Shown piece by piece: positions 8,675 to 24,585 of a DNA stretch of 64,000 nt. A model generated the notes under the pieces. That model worked only from the letters and a program-made list of their open reading frames with translations, ran no database searches and was not told the DNA's origin. Positions within the stretch are counted from its first letter, which is position 1. Each line of letters starts with the position of its first letter. The translations under genes and the position numbers were made by a program. This DNA is from Candidatus Saccharibacteria bacterium oral taxon 488 (GTDB lineage Bacteria > Patescibacteriota > Saccharimonadia > Saccharimonadales > Saccharimonadaceae), in assembly GCA_013099015.1 (NCBI GenBank), contig CP039998.1, positions 124,001 through 188,000 on the forward strand. The letters run 5' to 3'.

Positions 8675-9238
8675 CTATCTTTTATTGAGGAAACCAACGC
8701 GGGCGTACTCAATAATGGCGCCGATAACCCAACCACAACCAAAGAGAATGATCGTTTCTGATCCAGAGAGAACGTAGCCGTAATGCCGGGCAACGAAGTA
8801 GACAATAACTGAGGCAATCGCACCGAGTGCGCCGGCAATAATGAGGTTCGGGCGTGCGACGGTGCTACCGATAGCTTCGCTGGCTTTTTCAACAGCTGGG
8901 TTGTGAATGACTTTACTAAAGGTGCGTGACGCTGGCGGTAGTTCGCTTTGCATCTTTTCCATGGTTTTCCGGTAGCTGTCAGTACGGTCGGCTTTGGTGA
9001 TCTGGCGAGGTGTTTCTGAGGCTGCTGGCTTCTCCGTTTCAGCGGTTTGGCTTGTCTCGGCTTGTTCTAATGCCTCACGGTGAGCTTTGTCGATACCTTC
9101 GTGTTGCTGTTCGACGGCTCGTTCAGCCCGCTCCTCTAATTTTTCAGCCGCTGAGCGTTCTACTTCGCCGGCTGACCGCTCAAGTTCGCGAGCGTTCTCT
9201 GTTAACTCTGGATTAGCCCCATGAATTTTTTCTGACAT
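8675..9238 (-). CDS. Glu/Ala-rich coiled-coil protein with C-terminal membrane hairpin
   Basis: 187 residues from ATG 9238, which has GGGAGG 6 nt upstream; a longer frame to 9280 has no such site. Residues 1-75 are a charged, probably coiled-coil segment rich in Glu, Ala and Arg (ERSAGEVERSAAEKLEERAE). Two hydrophobic helices near the C terminus (NLIIAGALGAIASVIVYFVA and SETIILFGCGWVIGAIIEYA) suggest a hairpin anchor with the coiled coil in the cytoplasm. I recognise no family. Transcribed with, and just downstream of, the LPRTG protein gene. Confidence 0.75.
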   Translation of the reverse strand: MSEKIHGANPELTENARELERSAGEVERSAAEKLEERAERAVEQQHEGIDKAHREALEQAETSQTAETEKPAASETPRQITKADRTDSYRKTMEKMQSELPPASRTFSKVIHNPAVEKASEAIGSTVARPNLIIAGALGAIASVIVYFVARHYGYVLSGSETIILFGCGWVIGAIIEYARVGFLNKR

Positions 9239-9254
9239 ATTTACCCTCCCTATG

Positions 9255-10820
9255 TTATAACGTTCCCGCTGTAATATCACGGCGAATGATGCGGACCTCT
9301 TTACTCAGTTGTCGTGAGCGGCAATAGAAGAAGGTTACAACAGCCGCAATGATACCGGCAAATAACATGTTTTCTCCAGGGCCGGTTCGCGGCAGGGTAG
9401 CGACGGTCTGCTCGACGACCTTTGGCGTTGGGCAGTTGACAACGATTTCGACACTGGTACCAAAGACGTTTGTCATACGGCAGTCATACGATGACGGGTC
9501 GCTGGTGCCGCGTGGCTTAGCCGAAAGTTGACCCTTGAGCTGGACGACGTAGGTTATAACCTTTTGCTCGCCTGGTTTAAGGGTGACTCGTGGCCAAGAA
9601 AGGGTGCGCTTTTCCTTATCAAAGGTGCCACCACCATTATCATAGATATCGGCATATTCTAGTACATCGGATAACTCGTCCTTCAGATCAACTGTTGCTG
9701 GAGCTTTGCCTTCGTTTTTAGCGGTTAGCTTATACTCAATGCGGTCGCTGGCGTTGGCTTTTTTCTTGGTGGCATCGCCGCCAGAGGTCAGGTTATGTGC
9801 CGCCTTGGTGCGGGTAACCTGGGCTTTACAGGTTGTGTCTTTGACCCAAATTGTGGCGTCGCCTGGGCACGGCTGGCAGTCGGGATGGTCTATCGGTAGG
9901 CTTGGGTTAAGTGGACAGCGTGGTTTTGGACTGATCGTAACGGTCGAAGCACAGGCACTATTCGTCTGGTCACCGAGGCTGGTGTGGACAATAACGGACA
10001 CGGTATACGTGCCGTCCTTGTCGAGTGTGTGCTGTAATGACGTGCTCGTAGCGGTGGTATTGACACGTTTGCGGAGCACCTCGGTGCCGGCTGAGTTTTT
10101 AATGATAAAGGTATAGCCAGCGATAGTCGCACCATTTTGGACATCGCCATACGCTGTCATCGAGACCTTGGTACGGTCGGTGACGACGGGCCGCTCGAGT
10201 AATTTACAGGCGGCGGTTGGTTTCGGTTTTTGTTTTGGCAATTCTTTGAGCATAATGTTAGCACAGGCCTTCATGATAGCAAACGGTTTGCCCTCGCTAG
10301 TCGTACCGACAAATGATTTATACCATGAGCCTGAGCCGCTGCGGTTGCGCCCGGTGTCAAATTCAGCCATTGGTCGCGAATATAGCGTCAGGCTACCAAC
10401 CTGAAACTGGACTTCTCCGCGCTGAAGGCCGAAGCGTGAAACTCGGCTCCAGGACTGCCAGCCATTATCGCGGCCGCTGCTGCGAGTACTGATCTCAGAG
10501 TCGCGAGCACTCGCCAAGTTCTCGCGTGTGATGCCAGCGTGCTGCAGCATGTCACGATAATTTTGCGAGTTATTGTCCCACGCGGCGAGCAGCTGTGATT
10601 TCGTATGAATACCGCCATAAACAAGGTCTGAAGCATTGGCGGCATTGGCAGATTCAGGTGGTTGAAAAACGGCAAATGACTGCACGATGAGCGCTAGGGC
10701 GGTCAGAATGAGACCGGTTTTGCGAGTGATTTCCTCTTTGTGGAGGCGTTTCGCGTAAAAGCCGAGCTCTTGGATGAGGCTTGGGCTAAACGCGAGGTGG
10801 GAGACGATTTTCTTAAACAT
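9255..10820 (-). CDS. LPRTG-anchored surface protein with DUF11-like repeat
   Basis: 521 residues. A basic N terminus and a hydrophobic export segment (TGLILTALALIVQSFAVF, about 36-53) precede an extracellular part. Residues about 60-200 have no recognised fold; a PKD/Ig-like module (about 200-300) follows; a DUF11-type conserved repeat (EYKLTAKNEGKAPATVDLKDEL to VITYVVQLKG) occupies about 345-430. The C terminus carries the sortase signal LPRTG near 476-480, a membrane helix and a basic tail. The tail after the helix is longer than usual. No sortase gene lies in this window. Probably displayed on the cell surface for contact with the host bacterium (inference). Confidence 0.82.
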   Translation of the reverse strand: MFKKIVSHLAFSPSLIQELGFYAKRLHKEEITRKTGLILTALALIVQSFAVFQPPESANAANASDLVYGGIHTKSQLLAAWDNNSQNYRDMLQHAGITRENLASARDSEISTRSSGRDNGWQSWSRVSRFGLQRGEVQFQVGSLTLYSRPMAEFDTGRNRSGSGSWYKSFVGTTSEGKPFAIMKACANIMLKELPKQKPKPTAACKLLERPVVTDRTKVSMTAYGDVQNGATIAGYTFIIKNSAGTEVLRKRVNTTATSTSLQHTLDKDGTYTVSVIVHTSLGDQTNSACASTVTISPKPRCPLNPSLPIDHPDCQPCPGDATIWVKDTTCKAQVTRTKAAHNLTSGGDATKKKANASDRIEYKLTAKNEGKAPATVDLKDELSDVLEYADIYDNGGGTFDKEKRTLSWPRVTLKPGEQKVITYVVQLKGQLSAKPRGTSDPSSYDCRMTNVFGTSVEIVVNCPTPKVVEQTVATLPRTGPGENMLFAGIIAAVVTFFYCRSRQLSKEVRIIRRDITAGTL

Positions 10821-10905
10821 GCCGTTCCTTATTTTCCATTAGTTTTATGTTTTCGTAAAAATTCCGTCTCCACTATAGCACAGTGATCGCTTTTACGCAA
10901 ATAGC

Positions 10906-10934
10906 TTGAGTGAACACTTTTTTTGCGGTATAAT
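10906..10934 (+). promoter_or_regulatory. gyrB promoter
   Basis: TTGAGT at 10906-10911, 17 nt spacer, TATAAT at 10929-10934. It predicts a leader of about 40 nt ending in an SD-like GAGGGAAGC before ATG 10980. Confidence 0.8.
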
Positions 10935-10955
10935 GGGGGAGTTGTAAATAGCTGA

Positions 10956-12956
<2,001 letters not shown>

Positions 12957-12958
12957 TC

Positions 12959-15478
12959 ATGAGTGATCAGGACAAACAGATACAATCAACCAGTGACCAC
13001 GAGTCAATTGAGGCGACGCCGGACATGGTAACCGAGATGCCAACAGGCTTAGAGCGACGTCGACTCGAACATGTGATGCAAGATAATTTCTTCCGCTATT
13101 CGATGAGTGTCATCGTTGACCGGGCATTACCAGATGTACGCGATGGTCTAAAGCCTGTGCATCGCCGTATCTTGTATTCAATGAACCAAAACGGTAATCG
13201 TAGTACTGCGAAATTCGTCAAATCAGCGCGCATCATCGGTGATGTAATGGGTAAATATCACCCGCATGGTGACTCAGCGATTTATGATTCGATGGTGCGT
13301 CTGGCGCAAGATTGGGCGATGCGCTATACCTTGGTGCAGGGCCAGGGAAATTTTGGCTCAATGGACGGAGATCCACCAGCCGCTCACCGTTATACTGAGG
13401 CGCGACTCGACAAGCCAGCTGAAGAACTACTAACTGACATCGAGAAAGAAACGGTTGATTTCAAGGATAACTTTGATGGTTCAGAGCGTGAGCCAATCGT
13501 GCTGCCAGCAAAATTACCAAACCTACTACTGAACGGTCAGATTGGTATCGCTGTTGGTATGGCGACGAGTATCCCGACGCATAACCTGGGCGAGTTGGTG
13601 GATGCGACGGTTGAGCTGATCAATAATCCTGAAGCGACGGTTGATGATTTACTGAAGCACGTTAAGGGTCCGGATTTTCCGACGGGGGCGATTGTCTATG
13701 GAGGTGCGCCGATGCGTCAGGCATATGCGACTGGTCGCGGTAGTGTAATGATGCGGGCGGTGGCGGAGATTCAGGAGACCAAGAAGGGGCGACATCAGAT
13801 CGTCGTCACAGAGATCCCGTATGGTGTAAATAAAGCAACACTAATTGAAAAGATTGGTGAATTGCATAAAGAAAAGCGAGTACAACTGGCTGACCTGCGC
13901 GATGAAAGTTCTCGGGGCAAAGTCCGCATTGTCATCGAGCTGAAGAAAGATGCGTATCCAAAGAAGGTGCTGAACCAGCTGTATAAATTAACAGCTTTAC
14001 AAACAAGTTTTAATTACAACATGCTGGCACTGGTCAATACCATGCAGCCACGGATCTTAGGCTTGCACGATATTTTGAGCGAATTTATTAAGCACCGACA
14101 ATCTGTGGTGCGCCGCCGTACTGAGTTTGAGCTGAAAAAAGCCAAGGCAAGAGCGCATATTCTGGAGGGCTACAAGATTGCACTGGATCATATCGACGAG
14201 GTGATCAAGACGATTCGTGCCTCAAAAACCCAGGATGAAGCGGAAAAGAATCTGCGCGCTAAGTTTGGACTCAGCGAGATCCAGGCCAAGGCTATTTTGG
14301 CAATGCAGCTGCGACGCCTGACTGGACTTGAGCGTGAAGCGGTCGAGAATGAACTTCGCGAACTTCTGAAGCTGATCGCAAGGTTAGAGGCTATCTTGGC
14401 CGACGAGCAAGAGATTTTGAATATTATCAAGGCTGAGCTTCTAGAGATGAAGGAAAAGTACGGCGACGAGCGGCGTAGTAAAATTATCAACCATGAACTG
14501 GGTAAGTTCTCTGATGAGGAGCTAATTCCAGATGAGGAAGCGGTCATTTTACTAACCGGCGAGAATTACATCAAGCGGACCCTGCTCAGTGATTATCGCA
14601 AGCAAAACCGTGGTGGCAAGGGTAAGCGCGGCATGACCACCAAAGAGGAGGATATTATTGACCAGGTGGTGCCAGCAAACACCCATGACTATTTGTTGTT
14701 CTTTACGAATCGAGGTCGAATTTTTCGCCTGAAGGCGTATGAAGTACCAGCTGCCAGTCTCAGTGCCAAAGGTGTGGCGGCGGTGAACCTGCTCCAGCTA
14801 CAGCCAGAAGAGAAGATCACCGCTATCATTAAACACGAGAAGAACGCTGGTGACCAGGGCTACCTATTTATGGCAACTAAGCATGGTACGGTGAAGAAGA
14901 CTCCGCTTGGCGACTATGCCAATATCCGGACGAACGGGCTCATTGCTATTAAGTTAGACGATGGTGACGAGCTGCGCTGGATCAAGAAAACAGATGGCAA
15001 AAGTGATGTAATTATTTCAACATCAGCTGGTCAAGCGATTCGTTTTAACGAGCAGGATGCTCGGCCGATGGGTCGAGCGGCTCGTGGCGTACGCGGGGTG
15101 CGTCTACGTCCGAACGATTGCGTTGTTGGTATGGATATCGTTACCAGCGATGAACAGACGCTGCTGGTCATTAGCGAAAAGGGCTTTGGTAAGCGTACGA
15201 AAGTGACTAACTTCCCAAGTCATAAGCGCGGTGGTGTAGGGATAAAGGCGGCAATTGTGACGGCAAAGACTGGCCCAATCATTTCAGTACAGACGATTGA
15301 TCCGACGATGAACGAAGCACTGTTGGTATCGCAAAATGGTCAAACAATTCGTCTGGGCTTAAGTGACATCAAGTTGCTCGGTCGAACAACGCAGGGTGTG
15401 ACGATTATGCGGTTGAGTGATGGCGATGCGGTGTCGTCGATTGGCCTAATGGAGAAACGTCCAGACGAGGAGGATTAG
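12959..15478 (+). CDS. gyrA: DNA gyrase subunit A
   Basis: 839 residues. A 30-residue acidic N-terminal extension precedes the winged-helix domain. The quinolone-determining region [10 protein letters not shown] (about 100-109) keeps the susceptible Ser and Asp residues. The catalytic Tyr is in HRYTEARL at about 145. The coiled-coil and tower (residues about 390-490) and a six-bladed C-terminal DNA-wrapping domain follow. The GyrA box reads QNRGGKG, near 548, so this is gyrase rather than topoisomerase IV. Translationally coupled to gyrB. Confidence 0.97.
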   Translation: MSDQDKQIQSTSDHESIEATPDMVTEMPTGLERRRLEHVMQDNFFRYSMSVIVDRALPDVRDGLKPVHRRILYSMNQNGNRSTAKFVKSARIIGDVMGKYHPHGDSAIYDSMVRLAQDWAMRYTLVQGQGNFGSMDGDPPAAHRYTEARLDKPAEELLTDIEKETVDFKDNFDGSEREPIVLPAKLPNLLLNGQIGIAVGMATSIPTHNLGELVDATVELINNPEATVDDLLKHVKGPDFPTGAIVYGGAPMRQAYATGRGSVMMRAVAEIQETKKGRHQIVVTEIPYGVNKATLIEKIGELHKEKRVQLADLRDESSRGKVRIVIELKKDAYPKKVLNQLYKLTALQTSFNYNMLALVNTMQPRILGLHDILSEFIKHRQSVVRRRTEFELKKAKARAHILEGYKIALDHIDEVIKTIRASKTQDEAEKNLRAKFGLSEIQAKAILAMQLRRLTGLEREAVENELRELLKLIARLEAILADEQEILNIIKAELLEMKEKYGDERRSKIINHELGKFSDEELIPDEEAVILLTGENYIKRTLLSDYRKQNRGGKGKRGMTTKEEDIIDQVVPANTHDYLLFFTNRGRIFRLKAYEVPAASLSAKGVAAVNLLQLQPEEKITAIIKHEKNAGDQGYLFMATKHGTVKKTPLGDYANIRTNGLIAIKLDDGDELRWIKKTDGKSDVIISTSAGQAIRFNEQDARPMGRAARGVRGVRLRPNDCVVGMDIVTSDEQTLLVISEKGFGKRTKVTNFPSHKRGGVGIKAAIVTAKTGPIISVQTIDPTMNEALLVSQNGQTIRLGLSDIKLLGRTTQGVTIMRLSDGDAVSSIGLMEKRPDEED

Positions 15479-15482
15479 CCAG

Positions 15483-15920
15483 GTGCCGATGCAATACATC
15501 CTGATACCGGGCATCGCGTGGTTTGTAGCGCAGTCATCAAAGCATCTGGCCCGGCTGTTTGGCCGCAATCGTCGAGTTACGCAGTCGAACCCTCGTTCGC
15601 CGGTATTGTTTTCAGGTGGTATGCCGAGTGCTCACAGTGCAACGGTGGTGTCGCTTGCGCTGACCATCGGTCACTACCAGGGGTGGGGAAGTCCGCTGTT
15701 CGGCCTGGCTGCATGGTTCGCGGCAATCGTATTGTATGATGCGGTGATGGTGCGATTTTCCTCTGGACAGCAAGGTGACTTGCTCAATAGAGTGGTGCGA
15801 AAAGATTATCCAAAGCTGTCAACGATTAGGGTGGCACATGGTCATACGCTACCAGAAATGCTTGTCGGGGCGGCCGTGGGCACGGTTGTAACCTTTGTTG
15901 TAATTTTCGCTACAAGATAA
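15483..15920 (+). CDS. Divergent PAP2-family (YuiD-like) membrane protein
   Basis: 145 residues with four or so membrane segments. The conserved SGGMPSAHSA block (about 40-49), the RFSSGQQGDLLNRVV block and VAHGHTLPEMLVGA near the C terminus are those of the divergent PAP2 (DUF212) family found in Gram-positive and photosynthetic lineages. The reaction of this family is not established; lipid or polyprenyl phosphate hydrolysis is a guess from the parent family. The GTG at 15483 is 9 nt after the GAGGAGG at the end of gyrA; ATG 15489 is an alternative start. Third gene of the gyr operon. Confidence 0.85.
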   Translation: MPMQYILIPGIAWFVAQSSKHLARLFGRNRRVTQSNPRSPVLFSGGMPSAHSATVVSLALTIGHYQGWGSPLFGLAAWFAAIVLYDAVMVRFSSGQQGDLLNRVVRKDYPKLSTIRVAHGHTLPEMLVGAAVGTVVTFVVIFATR

Positions 15921-15933
15921 TTGCTAATAACCC

Positions 15934-15962
15934 TTGACCTGACCACTAATATCAGGTAAGAT
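15934..15962 (+). promoter_or_regulatory. 16S rRNA promoter
   Basis: TTGACC at 15934-15939, exactly 17 nt, TAAGAT at 15957-15962. The transcript would begin about 160 nt before mature 16S. Confidence 0.82.
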
Positions 15963-16050
15963 GAATATCAGTCTGGTTGCTGGAGTGCGAGCCAAGCGAC
16001 AATCACGCTAATTTGTTAGGTGAAGCGAAAGCGGTACACAAACCCGACTA

Positions 16051-16077
16051 TGGTCTTTAACAATTTGATTGTGCAAT
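16051..16077 (+). promoter_or_regulatory. boxA-like antitermination site and left arm of the 16S processing stem
   Basis: GGTCTTTAACAATTTG closely matches the enterobacterial boxA TGCTCTTTAACAATTT. The overlapping 21 nt at 16057-16077 pairs with 17850-17870 (20 Watson-Crick pairs and one G-U), forming the stem that RNase III would cut around 16S. Confidence 0.8.
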
Positions 16078-16131
16078 ATCATCGTCAGTTTATATTTTTG
16101 TAGAGCCTTAATACTTTGATACAAAGTAGAT

Positions 16132-17705
<1,574 letters not shown>

Positions 17706-17849
17706 TAGGGAGAATAGATGCCAATTTGTCGAGTAATCACAAGTTGAGCTAGGTCGGTCTCGTAAATATGCTGAGCTTACATATTTACAGTAGTCCTTCT
17801 AGGGACGAGACAAAGTTCAAAACCTTCTCTACGATAAACCGATTGATGA

Positions 17850-17870
17850 ATTGCACAATCAAGTTGTTAA
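17850..17870 (+). other. Right arm of the 16S processing stem
   Basis: ATTGCACAATCAAGTTGTTAA with one extra base is complementary to 16057-16077 across mature 16S. It ends immediately before the terminator hairpin, which shows that the 16S transcript is a self-contained unit. Confidence 0.85.
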
Positions 17871-17873
17871 TAT

Positions 17874-17904
17874 AAAAACGCCCTCCTGTTTGGAGGGTGT
17901 TTTG
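17874..17904 (+). terminator. 16S transcript terminator
   Basis: AAAAACGCCCTCC, loop TGTTT, GGAGGGTGTTTTG. It follows the processing stem by 3 nt and separates 16S from the downstream tRNAs and from 23S. Confidence 0.85.
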
Positions 17905-17991
17905 TCGTCTATGACTAATGACGGGGCCTTTCACGTGGCTGTCTACTTGAGTATAGATAGAACGTAATATGGCGAGGCGATGGCTGCGGAA

Positions 17992-18228
17992 CTATCGGCG
18001 ACCGAATAGCGATTCTGCCAGCCAGCCTAGCGGGATAGTGTGGAGACACAGCATAATCCCAAAGCCAACTCCACAGACGACCAGACCCCAGAACTTGAAG
18101 CGCTCGTAGCTACTGATGCCGCTCGCGAGATTGTCCGCTAACTTTTGGTGGTAGACAGTCATGACGGCGCCGATAATCAAAACGATGAGGCCGACAAAAA
18201 AAGATCCAAAGGTAAATTTATAATACAT
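17992..18228 (-). CDS. Small two-helix membrane protein, unknown
   Basis: 78 residues from ATG 18228. A longer frame reaches 18300 but would overlap tRNA-Ala. TATAAT on the minus strand (18240-18235) ends 6 nt before this ATG, supporting the short form and a leaderless mRNA. Two membrane helices (FFVGLIVLIIGAVMTVY and FWGLVVCGVGFGIMLCL) flank a short polar loop; the C terminus is LFGRR. I recognise no family. It is transcribed against the rRNA direction in the gap between the 16S terminator and the tRNAs. Confidence 0.65.
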   Translation of the reverse strand: MYYKFTFGSFFVGLIVLIIGAVMTVYHQKLADNLASGISSYERFKFWGLVVCGVGFGIMLCLHTIPLGWLAESLFGRR

Positions 18229-18292
18229 ATCTCCATTATACACTTGCCAGAATAAAAAAGATACGGTACAATGAATAAAGTCTTGGCGAGAT

Positions 18293-18369
18293 GGGGGCAT
18301 AGCTCAGTTGGCTAGAGCACCTGCTTTGCAAGCAGGGGGTCCAGGGTTCGAGTCCCTGTGCCTCCACCA
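18293..18369 (+). tRNA. tRNA-Ala (TGC)
   Basis: 77 nt including encoded CCA. The acceptor GGGGGCA pairs with TGCCTCC, including the G3-U70 alanine identity pair. Anticodon loop TTTGCAA gives anticodon TGC. The T loop is GGTTCGAGTCC. First of three tRNAs in the gap between 16S and 23S. Confidence 0.97.
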
Positions 18370-18420
18370 TATGGGGTGAAGTAGGCTTACGTCTACGACA
18401 CTCCACCAAGACTGCAATGA

Positions 18421-18497
18421 GGGCGATTAGCTCAGCTGGTTAGAGCGCGTCACTGATAATGACGAGGTCGGAGGTTCAAGTCCCTCATCGCCCACCA
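18421..18497 (+). tRNA. tRNA-Ile (GAT)
   Basis: 77 nt with encoded CCA. Acceptor GGGCGAT/ATCGCCC; anticodon loop CTGATAA gives GAT; T arm GGTTCAAGTCC. It is a substrate of the IleRS encoded at 52008 and a plausible ligand of the T-box at 49845. Confidence 0.97.
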
Positions 18498-18575
18498 TAA
18501 CGTCATTGTATTGAGTAGAGTGAGATATAATGACCTTTTGGAGGGTAATCCTATTACCCATCACGTTTTTGATAA

Positions 18576-18652
18576 GGGCGACTAGCTCAGTTGGCTAGAG
18601 CATCTCGTTTACACCGAGAGGGTCAGGGGTTCGAGTCCCTTGTCGCCCACCA
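18576..18652 (+). tRNA. tRNA-Val (TAC)
   Basis: 77 nt with encoded CCA. Acceptor GGGCGAC/GTCGCCC; anticodon loop TTTACAC gives TAC; T arm GGTTCGAGTCC. A terminator hairpin follows. Confidence 0.97.
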
Positions 18653-18662
18653 GATAGACAAT

Positions 18663-18688
18663 CATCCCGTTTGGGGGTGTTTTTATTT
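18663..18688 (+). terminator. tRNA cluster terminator
   Basis: CATCCC (18663-18668) pairs with GGGGTG (18674-18679), followed by TTTTTATTT. Confidence 0.75.
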
Positions 18689-18701
18689 AGAGGTGTCGAG
18701 A

Positions 18702-18730
18702 TTGACATATGCGGTAAACTATGCTACTAT
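18702..18730 (+). promoter_or_regulatory. Strong promoter of the orphan gene at 18742
   Basis: Consensus TTGACA (18702-18707), 17 nt, TACTAT (18725-18730). The expected transcription start is only 4-5 nt before ATG 18742, and the -10 overlaps the upstream ATG at 18721, ruling that start out. Confidence 0.85.
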
Positions 18731-18741
18731 ACCAAACGTAT

Positions 18742-19767
18742 ATGGTAAAGAATAAACATAATTTAAAAAGTAACCCATATGGTGAACGCTTAGGTTTTGT
18801 GCAGCAGTTTTCTGCCTACGGTGATCTTGACGACACTAACAAGAGTACTATTGCGCACCTTGCGTTTGATCAGAACCTTAACGATGCAGATTTTTATAAG
18901 TTAGCACATGAGATCGCCCATGAAAAACAGGCGATGGGGGGCACCGCGCTCAATGCGTTTTCTGCGGAGCGATACGCTGGACTCCCTCGATCGTTTGATG
19001 AGGCAAGAAAGATGCCGGGTAATTCTATAGAAGAGGTGCTGGGGCGGCTTGATACCGAGACGTCAGTGAACGACCCCGATGATGTCGAGTTTTATAGGAC
19101 AGGAGTGCGCCGGCATATCGAAGAGCTCTATGCTTTTTCTGACAAATATCGACAGCGGTACGGTGGGGGTAATCGAATAAAGGAAAGAATGTTGGCAGAT
19201 GAATGCAGTCTGCTTTGGATGCAGCATAACTCTTTGAAGTTTCTGCAGGAAGATGGTAAAAACCCTAACAAATACCCAACGGTAAGAATATATCTTAATC
19301 CTCAGTTACGAGATAGCCTTGATATCTATAAAAAGATTTTTGCGAAAGCTACAAGAGAGGGGCTTCGCTTTCAGGCAAAGATTATGGCGCCAAGTGGTTA
19401 CACCAAGCACCTTGTAGACAAGGCAGTTGATTATTGTGCTAGACTAGCCGCTGGGCGACTGGAAACAAGACGAGATCCGATAGTATTTTATGGCTTTGAG
19501 GAGTCTAAAGACAAATTACTGAGGATAGTTGAAGAAGTTTATTCTCAGTATGAGAGTGCTTTTGAAGGTAGGGAAACGGGAGCTATCCCATTAGCCATCG
19601 CTCCTGGTTTTGCGGTTGGGGAAAATCCAGTAGGGTTGGATGGCGAAGAGTCATTAACAGATCATAGGCAGCGAGTCATCAAGGAGGCTGATTACGATGC
19701 CAGGAAGTTTCGGATGAATGCTGCCTCATGGAATATAAACCCGGATAATATCGCTTTTAATAGATAA
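18742..19767 (+). CDS. Orphan cytoplasmic protein with HEIAH motif
   Basis: 341 residues from ATG 18742. I do not recognise the family. Residues 50-62 read DFYKLAHEIAHEK, with HEIAH at 56-60 matching the HExxH zinc-protease motif. A LADECSLLWMQH segment about 115 residues later could supply a third acidic ligand, but this is a guess. No signal peptide or membrane helix is present, and the protein is charged throughout. A strong promoter and a predicted leaderless mRNA suggest good expression. Stand-alone between the tRNA terminator and pyrD, and lower in GC than pyrD. Confidence 0.7.
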   Translation: MVKNKHNLKSNPYGERLGFVQQFSAYGDLDDTNKSTIAHLAFDQNLNDADFYKLAHEIAHEKQAMGGTALNAFSAERYAGLPRSFDEARKMPGNSIEEVLGRLDTETSVNDPDDVEFYRTGVRRHIEELYAFSDKYRQRYGGGNRIKERMLADECSLLWMQHNSLKFLQEDGKNPNKYPTVRIYLNPQLRDSLDIYKKIFAKATREGLRFQAKIMAPSGYTKHLVDKAVDYCARLAAGRLETRRDPIVFYGFEESKDKLLRIVEEVYSQYESAFEGRETGAIPLAIAPGFAVGENPVGLDGEESLTDHRQRVIKEADYDARKFRMNAASWNINPDNIAFNR

Positions 19768-19787
19768 TTACCCTATACTGTAAGTAG

Positions 19788-20927
19788 ATGTATAAGCATG
19801 TTATCAAACCGTTATTATTTTTGCTAACGCCAGACTTTACGCATAAGCTGATCGTTTTCTGTGGTCGTGTGGTACAGGCGTTGCCGCCTGTTCGGTGGGC
19901 CATTCGTAAGTCATGGAGTTTTCAGGATAAGTCGCTCCGACAGGAGGTGGGCGGCATTGCTTTTTGTAATCCGATTGGCTTGTCGGCAGGATTTGATAAA
20001 AATGCCCAGCTGTCGCCGCTGATGGAGGATGTTGGCTTTGGGTTTGCTTCGGGCGGATCGGTGACGCTAGAGCCGAGAAAGGGGAATCGGCGGCCATGGT
20101 TTCATCGTTTGCCGAAGACAAAGTCGGTGGTAGTGTATGCTGGTATGCCAAACTATGGTCTCAGAAAGATTAGTCGATATATTCGTCGTAATCGACGGCG
20201 GTTGGATAACATGCCAACAGTTGTGTCAGTGGCAGTTGTAGCGAATAAAACAACACGTGAGCGTATGGGTACTCGACTAACGAAGGAAGCGATTATTAAC
20301 GATGTGAAAAAAGCAACAGAATATATTAATGACAACAAATTGGCGAGTGTTGTAGAAATTAACATATCCTGTCCCAACGCCGGGAAAGAGCCATTTATTG
20401 AGACAGAGTCGCTTGATGTCTTGTTGACAACACTTGATAGTGTGCCGCGTGACGTGCCGTTTTGGGTGAAAATGCCGCATTTGTACGATGTAGAACAATT
20501 CGATTCACTACTAAAAGTTATCGTTCAGCATAACGTCCAGGGTGTGACGGTGGCTAATTTGGTAAAAGACCGTAGTAAAATTGACATCAAAGATCCGCTG
20601 ACTGATGAAATTCGCGGCGGGCTGAGCGGCGAGCCGACGCGCGAGCATAGCCTGGAGCTTATTCGTCATGCCTATAGGAACTATGGCGACAGGTTAATAA
20701 TTGTTGGCGTAGGCGGAGTGTTTTCGGCTGAGGATGCGTACGTCAAAATTAAGGCTGGCGCTAGCTTGGTTGGGTTGATTACCGGGCTATTTTTTGAGGG
20801 GCCACAGCTGGTTGGCCGGCTAAATCGTGAGTTGGTAAAATTGCTAAAAAATGATGGTTTTTCTAGTGTTTCCGAAGCGGTTGGCGCTGATTTTAGAAAA
20901 AAGCCAAAAAAGTCGAAAAAACTTTGA
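19788..20927 (+). CDS. pyrD: Dihydroorotate dehydrogenase, class 2-like fold
   Basis: 379 residues. DHODH oxidises dihydroorotate to orotate using FMN. The N-terminal helices (MYKHVIKPLLFLLTPDFTHK) resemble the membrane-docking extension of quinone-dependent class 2 enzymes, followed by NPIGLSAGFDKNAQ and GFGFASGGSVT. The catalytic-base loop reads NISCPNAGK: Cys as in class 1, where E. coli PyrD has Ser (NISSPNT). The C-terminal phosphate loop IIVGVGGVFSAEDAYVKIKAGASLV is intact. A Lys-rich tail ends the protein. No other pyrimidine gene is near. TATACT lies 8 nt before the ATG. The 23S promoter begins 9 nt after the stop. Confidence 0.88.
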   Translation: MYKHVIKPLLFLLTPDFTHKLIVFCGRVVQALPPVRWAIRKSWSFQDKSLRQEVGGIAFCNPIGLSAGFDKNAQLSPLMEDVGFGFASGGSVTLEPRKGNRRPWFHRLPKTKSVVVYAGMPNYGLRKISRYIRRNRRRLDNMPTVVSVAVVANKTTRERMGTRLTKEAIINDVKKATEYINDNKLASVVEINISCPNAGKEPFIETESLDVLLTTLDSVPRDVPFWVKMPHLYDVEQFDSLLKVIVQHNVQGVTVANLVKDRSKIDIKDPLTDEIRGGLSGEPTREHSLELIRHAYRNYGDRLIIVGVGGVFSAEDAYVKIKAGASLVGLITGLFFEGPQLVGRLNRELVKLLKNDGFSSVSEAVGADFRKKPKKSKKL

Positions 20928-20935
20928 AAAAACTC

Positions 20936-20964
20936 TTGCAAAACAACTACAGCTGCTGTATAGT
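20936..20964 (+). promoter_or_regulatory. 23S-5S rRNA promoter
   Basis: TTGCAA (20936-20941), 17 nt, TATAGT (20959-20964), directly after pyrD. It gives 23S-5S an own promoter about 230 nt before mature 23S. Confidence 0.8.
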
Positions 20965-21107
20965 TGATTACTAGTTACGCGAATGTTCAGGAGAACCTCT
21001 GGCAACACACTGCAAAAACGTGCGAGGGCAGTGGTGATAATATCGTTGAGTGTAGATTAGATTACGTTATTTTGACGGGTCGAGATGTGCACTCAAGCGT
21101 GAGGCAT

Positions 21108-21154
21108 GATCATTAACAATTTGAGAGTAAAAGAAATTGAGTTTTTAATTGACG
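21108..21154 (+). promoter_or_regulatory. boxA-like site and left arm of the 23S processing stem
   Basis: CATTAACAATTTGAGAG repeats the boxA core found before 16S. The segment 21133-21154 is complementary at about 18 of 21 positions to 24486-24507, downstream of 23S, as expected for a precursor stem. Confidence 0.7.
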
Positions 21155-21197
21155 GTAACAGGTAATTGCAAGGTAGCAACTACTAGTTAAGTCAATG

Positions 21198-24401
<3,204 letters not shown>

Positions 24402-24585
24402 TCCTTGTCTGCTAGCGTTTATGCTTGCATAACGCTCGCGGATAAGGTAGACTTAACTAGTAATTGGTGCTTTTCAGTAAGTGCCAGTCAATTAACAATT
24501 CAATTCCGTGCAGTAAACTGGACATCGAAGAAAGGGGTTTGGCCCACCGCGGAGTATATGCGGAACCAAGCGTCGTAACCCCCTC

